Positions 37,089-49,300 of a DNA stretch of 64,000 bases are shown here, piece by piece. Origin of the DNA: Salticus scenicus (taxonomy: Eukaryota; Arthropoda; Arachnida; Araneae; Salticidae). A program made the position numbers and the translations under genes. Location of the stretch: NCBI GenBank assembly GCA_963930645.1, contig OZ005662.1:99494436-99558435 (forward strand), written 5' to 3'. Position 1 is the stretch's first letter, and each line of letters begins with the position of its first letter. A model generated the notes under the pieces. That model did not search any database. It had not been told where the DNA came from and worked only from the letters and a program-made list of their open reading frames with translations.

Positions 37089-40000
37089 AAAAAAGAAAGA
37101 AAGAAAAAAAGAAAAAAAGAAATTGGCCTCAGAATAATGTATTAATTTTTCTCAATGTTCAAAATTTTATGTGAAGAAGAAAAAAAAAAAGCAAGATTTT
37201 TGAGATCTTGTGTTTTTTAATGGGAACTCTGGTAGGTATGACGATATTTTAACAATCAATCAACAATGAACTTTTTATAATAATGGATTGTTTTAAGCCC
37301 CAAGTGGTTAGAAACAGTCATATTATATAGAGTTTATTCATGTGATTGACTATTGAAATGTTATCATAACTACGTTGTTTCTCAAAATAAGGAATTAACT
37401 AATTAATAAGATTATAATTCTGTACTGATAAGTATAAAGGATTTAAGTCCAAAAATGTCGATTTTGAGTTAAGTACATAGTCAGACCCAGAAAAAAATTC
37501 TCTATTGATTGGTATGAAGGATTTAAATCCATGTCATTTAGTCTTTGAGAAAATCCATTGGTAAAAAAAGATTCAAGTTAGAAATTTAGCACTAATCTTT
37601 AGTATAAAATATTTAATTCAATTTTTTCCCTTTATTATGAAGATTGACAATCACTGAATAATATAAAGGGTATAAATCAACCTTATCCTTTTTTCCTAAT
37701 CGATTCTTCTGATTAGTTTTTAGTTTAACTTTATTTTTCGTCTCCTGAAAAATCAAGAATATGGACTTAAATCCTTTATACTTATCAGTACAGAATTATT
37801 CCATGTATTTTTTTCTAGACATTTAGATGTAGTGTCCTTAAAACATCATTCACAAGCTGCCATTGCACTTACCTTTGTGTGCACATCCATCTTAGGTACA
37901 TTAGATATATTGTCAATGATCTGCAGAATCTGATTAAGAATAATCTCTGACTAAAAAAGAGAATAAGTAATTCATTATGGTACGTATGAAATAAATAAGG
38001 AAAATACAAAGTATAGGAAATAATATTTAATTTAAAATATGCTTCTATTTTATCTATATAGAATGTTCACAAAGGGATTTTTCCCCTTTACTGTAATAGA
38101 CTAAATAGAAACTTCACCTGAAACAGTTTATTTTAAGAATTTTGACTAGTTATAAACTATGGTTAGCTAAAATTATTTTTAATATAACTTTCTATAAAAT
38201 AATTGATCAAAATGATTTTATATTTATGTAATATTCTCAAATATAAATAAATAAAAAGCTGTAAACATCCTACATACATTAATGCTGTGTGTAATTATAT
38301 GTTATAACTATAATTTGTAATTATTTTACAACACTATATCACAGATATTCTTCTAATATGACTTTCTACTGAAATAATTAAACACAGGAATTCTACTCAT
38401 ATTTATATTTATTATTTTACATGGAATTTTATAGAAATTTTTGTGAGTTGAAATTTACCTCAATGAAATAAAATTTAAATAACACATCTTTCTAAAGGTG
38501 AATAACAACCATTTAATATGCACAGTTATGGCCATATCACACAGGACCATATATACTCAACACAACGTTATACACAACATGTTCACTATGCTGAACGAAC
38601 GAGAAACCAGTCAGCTGTCCATAGTGTTCCCCCGAATTGATAGTGTGATGTATTCCCTTCTCTAAAGGTATTCCAGGAAAAAATCCTCTTTATTCTTTCT
38701 ATTGGTCAATTTTGATCAGCACACTCAACATACTCAGCTTTTTCTAAACGGTTTTGTAAAAGTTGATCATCCGAAAACTTGCTGTCCTTGAACAAAATCA
38801 GGCTGAGTATGTTGGGTATAAGGCTGTGTTTAGTAAAATGTTGAACGAAAGTCTCTCGTGTGATATGGCCAAAAGTCGCTCCCTGACACAGGAACTACTG
38901 GCAGCAGTAAAGGAACTGGGAGGATTCAGACTTAGGAGTCTCAGGAAAGGACTAAAAAAAATGATATTCTGTAGGTAAAAAATATTTTTATAATCAAATA
39001 TGTCAATCATAATATATTTTTGAGAATGATCCCTTTAAACATTTTGGGGAAGTCCCCCAAGGTTTTAGTGCCACCACAAGAAAGGAAAATAACTTTTCTA
39101 TGGCCATTTTACTTTGATACCCATCTAAAAATATATAATCTGTGATATTGAAAACAATGGTCATATAATTCAAAATTGCCACTTTGGCACATATATTTAA
39201 CACCAAAGAAATCATATGTCCCTGCACCAAGCTAATATATCTATTTATAATGCTGTAACAAAATATAATAATTTAAGCAATGCTAAACTATACTACTATT
39301 AATCTTTTCTTTGTTAGAATTCATGGTATATTTTTCTCATTCCCAAAAAGATAAAAATCTTAATTGTTCTGTCTGGCAAAAGTTAATCATTTGTTAGTAA
39401 ATAAAATTTAATTGTTAATTGAGGTATTTAGAAAGTTCTATAATTATTATTATTAAATAAAAAACAGACCCAAATTAAGATTATATTTAATTATTGTTAG
39501 GGAAGTACATGCAGACATTAAGACATTTATAGAGCTATACACCATAAAAGTTTAATCCAACACTCTTTCCACTACTTTTACAAGAAACCCTCCATTTTTT
39601 TCCATTAAAACGTTTCCTTCAGTTAGGAAAGAATTGTGACAAGAAATAGCAAACAATATTTCATGACATCCCTGTTTTATTTCTATTAGGTCAGTTATTG
39701 TAAAACCTTTTGTGAATAATGAATGGAAAGTTCTGGTCATGACATATATTTTCTGAACAGCTAAAAAGCAATCCTGAGCATCTAAGCAATAAGAACATAA
39801 ACATAAATGAAAAAAAAAAAAAAAAAAAAAAGGGAAATAAAAAATAATAGTAGCAGCAGTGAGGCAGGAGATTTCAGTGGAGTCATCACTATTTCTTATC
39901 CCCCAATAACATAAAAATCATTCCTACATTTTATTAATTATATGGCATATTTTGTTAGGAATCGTAAATAAAATAAAAACATTCATTGAATAATATTCAT

Positions 40001-43000
40001 TTCATTTTTTTTTTTTTTTTTTTTAAACTTAAATAAATGAAAAAAAAAATTATATAAATAAATCGATTATATTTACTCAATTACATACACTCAAATATTC
40101 TTAATTATTCTCTACTTTCACTTTTACGGGTGAATGGAATGCAACGAAATTTGGTATATAGACTATACACGAGACACGCTCACAGAATTTCGAAAAAAAT
40201 TTTTTAGTTCCAAAATGTCCACCAGAGGGCCCCTGGAAAAACATTGAATTTAACACAATAAACGACCAAAACAGAATACAGAAACAATATTAATATTTAT
40301 TGACTAGTTTCTGATCACCTTGTCATTCGTTTTGGTCATTTATTGTGTTAAATTTAATGTTTTTCTGGAAAAGGCACCCTCTGATGGACATTTTGGAACT
40401 AAATTTTTTTTTTCCGAAATTCTGTAAGCGCATCTCGTGTATAGTCTATATACCAAATTTCGTTGCATTCCGTTCACACTGTAGGATGCTGTTTATAGAG
40501 GAAGTTAAATTATAACCACCGTATATATCCCATAATATGGGAAAGCATTCCATCTATTTTGTTTTTCATTCACGGGTTTATAGGAACAAAGAATTTTTGA
40601 TAACTGAAAGAAACAAAACTTCAAATGAAAAAAAATGTAAAAAGGTGCATAGCCACTTTGTTTGCAGCACTCAAGCCCACTTTGTTCTCCGGACAAAGGA
40701 TCATGTTTAATTTCGATTTGAAATAATAGTTGCGAGTTTTTTGCATTTTATGGTGTTTATTCAAAGTTTTTAACTTCTTATCTATTTATTACTTACAGAG
40801 TAAGAACATTTAAGGCTATTCTCTAACTTCTTAAGGGCTTCTTTGCATTCAGGAGATACAGTTTTGAGTTTTAAAATCATTTCCATTAAAGAGATGAGGA
40901 TCCAAGATAAAGTATCTTCATCCACCTTTTCTAAATACGGAAGAATAATGTGAAAATCAGCAATTTCTGATGATATCTGGAATAAAGAGAAAAAATATCA
41001 GAATTCCAACTTTATAACAAACAACGGGTTAAAAAAAAAAATCAAAGCTGTCCATTTGCTCACCAATCATCAAACACTAACTTTTTCAGCATAATATTAA
41101 AATTATTTCTTTTGCTATAACCCCAGTGGCAGAAACACTGCGACACAGCAACATAGTCGTGGACACAGAAAAATGGCTTGTGGACAGTTTTTGTCTGCAC
41201 TGAGAAAAAAATTTGTCCGCAACTCTCGGATAACAATTCACTTATAAAAATTTCTGTATCAAAACTAAAACTAATACTTTTATTATTTATATTGTGTTGT
41301 GTCAAACATTGCTATAAAATATTTAATTGAATGAGATGAATTGAATGAATACAATTGTTTATACTATATTGTTTTGTAATAAAATTGAATTCGTGTAATT
41401 GTTGCACGAGATCACCACTGATGTTAAGCACCCCCTCCCCCCGTCCCGACCCCATTAGCTTTCATGCTTTTCAAGCCATCAAATTTTGCAGACCGATTAT
41501 GAAATTTTAAAAGCCTGTCGCAGACAGCTTTAAAACTTTCTGCCACTGGGGCTATAACTATTCTTTCAAATAAGCAGAATTATTATTAAACTTCAATTTT
41601 TGATACTTTTATAGAAATAACTGAAAGGGGGAATAATAGTACAATTATTTTAATTATTTAACCCTTTAAACTTTACATCTTTCTTTATTTTGTTACGTAT
41701 AGCCGAGATAAAAGACTGGTGTGACTAAATTTTGAAATATAAGTTGCTTTTTTCTAGAAAATAAGATTCATTAATATCTGTATCATACAATATCAAATCT
41801 TCATACTTATACTGAGCATCAGGGGTGCAGAATATGTCTGAACGCCCGAACGAGGTTCGGTGGAAATTTAAACTGACTGGGGAAATTTTGAATATTTTTT
41901 TAAGAGAAAATAAAAATGTAAATCAAAAATAACAATTTGCTACTTTGAAGTGCTTATACACTAACAGCGACATTTTTATGCTACACTGTATACTTATTCT
42001 CTTAAATATTTATTACATAGAACAAATGACTTTGTATAGCAAAGTAGATTTTTGCATTATTGAGGGAAATTTATACTGTGTTTGGGGGAAATTTCCGAGG
42101 TTTGAACATTTTCTGCACCCCTACTGAGCCTAATGTTAAATTTATGAATCATTAATCAGATATGTTGAAAAACTGCTAATACTGAAAAGGGTTAACTGCT
42201 TTTCTTCTGCAGGATATCTAGGTGAAATTCCCTGATATTTTTCAGTAACTTTTGAGTTTTTACCTGATAAAAACAGCACATATTATGCCAAAATGTGCAT
42301 TACTGGTATTTTTTAATGCAATTTTTCCATGCAAATTATTAATTTTCGAACTTCTATTTCTTTTATTTCCCTGAAAATATTTTAATTGGGTTTAATAGGA
42401 ATGTTTATATTCATTTTTGAGGCTTCATTTTTAATTTTCAGGCCAGCACCTTTATCAAATGGAATTGCTGTTGTAAATTTCGGCTTTATCTTTTGAGCAT
42501 TATCTATGTCACACAGATAACGATAAGATAATATTTTCGAAAGAGTTCGTAATGATAAAGACAAAATAAACCATCTAGAAACTGCTGAAATTTACCAAAT
42601 AAAATATGAAACTGATAATAACCAAGAAGGATTTTATATAGGAATGACTAAAATAAAAATAAAAACCAGGGTAAAAGAACATAAAAACGATATAAAATTT
42701 AATAAAACTACCACTGCCTTAACTAGAATTTTTCAAAATAATGACATTAAAATAGATTTTGACAATATTAAAAAACTTGCAAATTACGAAAACTACCGTT
42801 GTGCTATAAATCGTGAAGCAATAGAGATTATCAATAACGTGCGCAGCTGCAACCAAAACGAGCCATCTACAGACATCGAAAAATGGAAACACCTGATAAA
42901 AGGTAGAAGGAAAGTAATAGAAGTGCCCACGCAACACCTGGAATTTTGGGAGTTCAAGCCAGATGATGGTGTGGATCCACACGGAAAAAAATTTAGCAAG

Positions 43001-43492
43001 AATTTCCAAGTAGGCTGTTTTCTTGAATTTATATTATGTATAAACAGGAAATTTTATTTAAATATTTAAATACAGAATATATGTTTATAAGTAATATTAA
43101 CTGCGTAAATTAATTTTTTCTACAATGTAAACTTTTATAGTAGTTATACTGCATTATTATTATAATTTGAATTGTGTGTTTTATATAAAACCACTTGTTG
43201 AAGGATCCTACATAAATTTAAATTCTGAACCCTCTGTAGTGCATTTATTGTTGAGTAAAATAAAAACCGTGGTCAGAAATCATGATCACCAGCTCAAATC
43301 TTTTACCACCATAACGATTTGGCAGCTTGGACTTTTCAATAGAGATATAAAAAAATTAACTACAAAATTACATTATTAGTTTATAGTAAAAAAAAAAAAA
43401 ATACTGATAATTTTTTTTATTATTCCAATGCATATGAATACATAACATTAAACTGATCATAATAAAGTTTATTTCAACCACAACAAAATTTT

Positions 43493-43523
<31 letters not shown>

Positions 43524-46258
43524 GGAAAAAGAGAGAGAGAGAGAGAGATTTGATTGTGGGGAACAGTAAAACAGAAAACAGTAACAGAACAGTAAAACTT
43601 ACAGACACATAAATTTTAATCAATGATGACAAAATACAATTTTTTTCGTGAAAACATTTAATCAAAGTCTGTTTAGCAAGTTGTTTTAATTCTTCATCTA
43701 CAAAAGAAAGAAAAAAAAAAATATATATAAGAGTAAATAAAATTTTAAATATTCTAATGAAATAATTGAAAGATAAAAGGCAATAATTGAGTATATAAGA
43801 AAGTGTATAAAATAGTAATTACCTTGTGTTATGACAGCCAAGATTTTATAAATTTCAGTTGATGTTATTAAATTATTTGATTTCTGTATCACAGATAATA
43901 TAACTGATAGATACCATTCATGAAAATTTTTATAACTAAATGTTAAGGTAGTATAAAACAGAAATTAAAATGAAAGCATTTACTAATATTTTAGAACTAA
44001 CAATGAATAATTATATCATACTTTCATTTCTAAGGGTAAAAGATATTATTAAAACTTTATGTAACCACTTAACTGCAAAATTACATTTCTAAAGAACAAC
44101 AGTTGAACTAAGCTATTTACTTTAAGAATTAAATATTAGGCTTATTATGAAACAAAAAAGTACTTTTAAGGATTTGGGTAAATTTAAATAACACTACTGC
44201 CAAGGAAATAGATTTGACTTCCTTCTAATACTTAATTAATATAAAAGGATTGCAACACAAAAGTTTAAAGCCAGCAATTTTGCAATGATTAAGGGACTGC
44301 TAGACATTAAAATTTTTTTGTAAGTTACTGTCTTAAAATTATTAAAATGTGCACACACATGCATTTAATTATAACAATAAGTAGCATATTTGCATTTACT
44401 TTGTATTACTATGCAAACTTTCTTTTTCCATTAAAATTTCAGTTTCTTCTTTTTTGAGTTGTCAACTATTCTTAAAATTCTAATCATACTACTAAACACA
44501 TTTTAACCAATCAGTAAATTTCATTGTTGGTTCGTGGTTTCATTTGTTATTCATCTGCTTTGAAATTTTGCTTTTTTAAATCCATATGACTCCTATTCTG
44601 GTCTTGGCAGGCTGGGAGAGTGTTGCCGGCGTGAAACTAGTTTAACCCCACAGGCAAGTCACAAGTCTTGCCGCCTGCCTCCTTCCTTCCTTTATTAAGT
44701 TTCTTAAATTATTTTTTCATAAATTTTGATATAGTTTATGATTTTAAGTTAAGATTTGTTGTGCTAGTTTATTGATTCGTACATTTTGTAGGCTGTTAAT
44801 TAATAAATCTGGTTTCTTTAAATTTGTGTATTTCATCCCCTGATAATTTTTTTTTTTTTTTCATTTTTCTGAAGAAATTTTAATCTTATTGGTCATTGGT
44901 GTTTCAGTGATCTTGTATCTATTGCTTGGCTTCTACTATGCTTAATAGATCATCATTATATATATATATTTAAGTTTTAAAAATGTTCCCAGCTAATTTT
45001 AAATTTCCCCCTCAATTTCTTATTATTATTGTTTAACAATATATTCTAAACAAATTTTGATGATATTTTGTGGATTCTTTGATAATTTAATTCATATAAA
45101 AAATAATAATAATTTGAATGAAAAACTTGCATCAATTTTCACTATGTAGCATTTATCAGGGATGAGATTAGCAAAAATGTATAAAAGCTGAAACTGTACA
45201 CAAAGGCAAGACGTTGAAATGAAATACTAGAATTTTGATGACAAAAATCTATTATATTAGAGTAATAAATGTTTATTTTAATCTTCAATGTATAAAAAAA
45301 GAACAAATGCACATCAGAAACATAAAAAAAGCTGAATTTTTTTTTTTTTTTAAGCTGAAAAGCTAAATGTACAAAAAAGCTGAAATCAGCTGAAAAGCTG
45401 AAAAATCTCATTTCTGATTTATGTGACTTAAAAATTTTATGCATTAAAAAAATTTAAAGTTTAGAATTTTATTTTATTAATCATAATTTATAATAATAAT
45501 TATTATTATAATGCTTTATTAATATCAAATTTAAATAGTTTGTAAAAAAATTTTAGTAGACTTAATACTGTTAAACTTCAATGCATATATAGGCTTTTTT
45601 TTTTTTTTTTTTTTTTTTTACAATTTTAAAATATTAGTTTAAAATTTAAAAAGTGAGGTTTATAATATTCACTATTCACTTAAGTCTTTGGATTGAGCCA
45701 TAATTTGCTACCTTTTTTAATGCCAAATTATTAATAAAACTTCTTAATCAAAACATACTTATAAAGATTGTCATATTAATATATTGTCATATTAATAACA
45801 TATTAATATATGTTTTGACAAATTAGAGAAGTCAAAAAATAATGTGGTCAACATACTTTATGTAGCTATCCAAAGATGTGGTGGATTTCTGAGAATGGAT
45901 TTCTTGAAATCCATTTTGAAATTCAAGTAACAGAGCATCAAACCTACCACATATGTTTGCTCCACCAATATTTCCTTTCCACCAATGTTGCACAGCAAGA
46001 GGAAAAAATTGGATCTTTATTTGTCAACAGTTTGCTGGTTACTAACTGAAGAATGATATATGCAGTTTCAACTGCTGGCAGAAGCCAATCGCCTTATTCT
46101 TATAAAAAAAAACGGAAATATAGGACTATTAACTTGATTACATGTACTGTGATCTAACAAGGAACAAATGAAAACCTTCTAGATCCAATCATAGGGAAAT
46201 TAGCCATAGAAAATGACTTTACATAAATTTCAAATAGTGAATAACAAAAGAGACAATA

Positions 46259-46289
<31 letters not shown>

Positions 46290-46317
46290 TACTGGCCGTT
46301 TCTTGTTTCTAAATGGG

Positions 46318-46348
<31 letters not shown>

Positions 46349-49300
46349 ACATTTTCATAAAAATGAAATTTTACCATTAGCTAAATAACCAAAACAATAT
46401 TTGTAAGAAAATATTTGCCCTAAGTTAAATATGTGTACATTACATAAGTAAAGGTTTTCAGATATTTAAGACCTTAAATAAATAAATAAATAAAGCATGT
46501 AAATGAATGCATTTATATGACATAGACCCTGTAGAGGCAAAAAAATTTTAGCCACATAAACTTTGATTAACATGAAATGTTGCCTAACAGCATTCCACAT
46601 AACCACATAGTTATTTATAATAATTCACCAAGACATATTCATCAATAACAATCCCTAGTATCATATAAATATCATATAACTATTCACTTATATTAAAATA
46701 TTCTTAATCAAAACATACTTATATAGACAAAAACATTGTTATAATATTAATCCTTTCAGTACTACGCCAGTCTTTTCCCATCATGCATAGTCGAGTAAAA
46801 GGCTGGTGTGACTAAATTTTGAAATACACATTGATTTTTTCTAGAGAATAAGATAAAAAAAATTATCTCTAACTTACAGTATTAAAATTTCCCATATATA
46901 ATGTGCATGGTATTAATTTCATGAATGATTAAATAGATATGCTGAAAAATTGCTACTGCTGATAGGGTCAAGGAGTGGGATATTAAAACAAACAAAACAA
47001 ATAAGTTATCAATAATTTTATTGTATTTGATTCCACTTAACTTGTCTCATCCTCAATTTATGAGGCAGTGGAAAAAATATTTAGACATCTCAGACTTTAC
47101 ACCTTAACTGCTGTGTGATCCACTGGTGGAATCACTATACGTTTGCTTTTGGAGCCTCGTAATCCTCTGATGTGGGTCCCAGCAATGTTCATGTTTGTGA
47201 CCCCACGCACTACTAGGGGGTACCTTTTTTGCACTTTATATAGGTGGTGTTAGTGTTTGAGTTACGGCTAATTGTCTGCGTTAGGGACCTGGGCCTAAAA
47301 AGGATGCCCTCCATGAGGGCTTTTCTAAGGGGTCCTAGCCCATATTCATGCAAGTTTTAGAGAAAATTACAGAAAACTTCAAAACAACTAGGATAACAAG
47401 TGCAACCTGGGATCAAGTCAGGAATTTTCCATCTACCAGCTTTGAGTGCAGAACTGTTTCACCACTCGTGAAGGCTAGTTTTACATATGAATATAAATTT
47501 TTTGAGCTGGAATGTATGGGAATATAAATTTCTTGAGTCAGAATATATATGAAAATAAAAATTTCAGCAATAAGTTTATCAACTAAATAGTTGTTGATAA
47601 AAGTTATGCAAAAATTTGCATTTGTTATACTGAAAAAGAATTTCATTGTAATAAACTAAACCAAAAGGATACAGTTCAGCTAAGTGTAGAATTTTTTCAA
47701 TTAGATCTTTCTTCTTACTGTCTCCTTTGATTTGATTTAAAAATTCAATCATTTTCTTGGCAATAGCTTGAACATTTGCTGTATTAGCAAGATGATACAT
47801 CAGTTCTAGAGTCTAAATAAATCAAAACAGATACTTAAATTTTACAATTTGATGCAATAACATTAATAATTTAAAATAATAATAATAATAATAAAATGAC
47901 AGCACCAAATGCTTTAATCATATAATTAATAAATAATTTTTAATAATATCTTAATTAATGTGGCAATATTTTTGCACACTGTTTAGTGATTAATAAAATC
48001 GCAAAGCCTAGTTCAAACAAATTTATTAGCATTTAGGAATTAGCCACATTTTTATATTTCAGGTATCAGAGAATAAATATGCAAATGGATAAATAATAAT
48101 ATGATAGAATAATTTATTCAAATAGCACAGCATAAAAACCTAAAAGAAAGAAAAAAAATTAATAATTGTAAGAAAAAAGCAAATTGATGATGAAAACAAT
48201 TCCCACTCCCAAAACAAAAAAATAGAAACAAAAAGAATAAGAATATCATAATATTGAACAGGGCAAGGGTTGACCCATATTTTAAGTTTTGACTTTCACT
48301 CAGCAATGCTTAGAATTAGCAGATTTGTTGGTTTCTTGTTTTTGAACATAACTGATATTCTTTTAAATGGAATTTAAGACTGCAGTACTATAAATACCCC
48401 AATATTTAAGTTTATCTAAAGGACATTTTTCTTTAAAAGGGTGAGTTCATTGATGGTGAGAAAATATTTTTGAAACTATACTGTTAAGAACTTCAGTGAT
48501 GGTGAAACATAATATAGGAAAATAAGGTAAAATAATACAGTTATGAGAAAAAAACACATTTTGGAGACAGATTATGAGAAAACTAATTTGGAACATTAAC
48601 TTTATCTATAATAGAAGGATTGTAGCCTTTGTTAATAGTAATGGCTTTAAGATATTTCATTTCAGACCTAAGTAAAAGAAAATCTGAACAACTATTACGA
48701 GCATACTTAACAACAGCATAAAAGGACGCCTTTTTATTTATTTATTTATTTTTTTCCTTTGTAGCTGGCAGTAGTGGTATCAGAAATTCCCCGACAGGGG
48801 GACACTACATAAAGAGAGTTTATTATATGAGTATTTATCAAAAACTGCAATACTGTTAATAATATTACTGTTAATATTTGAACCATTCCATTTGTTAGTA
48901 CTCCTCGTGGTTTTGGAGATCATCGTGCCACAGACAGATATTTTCTAAAAATATCTTGGTCAAAATGTGTTCTGGACCTCTCAAAACATGCATATTCATG
49001 GAAAACTGGAAGATGAAAATTTTTACAAATCCAATACTAATATACTTTACAAATATAGAATGGAAAAACTGAAATGCTCCAAATTTGTAAAAGGAAAGAA
49101 AAATGCTGCTAAAAGTAGAAAAACTGGAGATTTTAGGAGTATGCCCCGATAGGGGGTCACCAACTTCCCGATGGGGGGGGGGGGGGCTGTGTCCCCCCGT
49201 CCTCCTAACTGGTGCCACCACTGGTAGCTGGATAATAAGAATGAAAAATGCCCATTTTTTGTAAAAGATCTGCTTTAAGATAATTTATTTGGTTGAAGAA

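Noticed and set aside
47413..47646. 77-residue minus-strand open frame
   Set aside because: It runs through a SINE and adjacent AT-rich intron and matches no family.
47661..47668. GTTTAG as donor of AP4E1 exon 47,673-47,812
   Set aside because: It would leave the frame of the next exon unless an unsupported extra exon is used; GTATCC gives a gap-free conserved junction.
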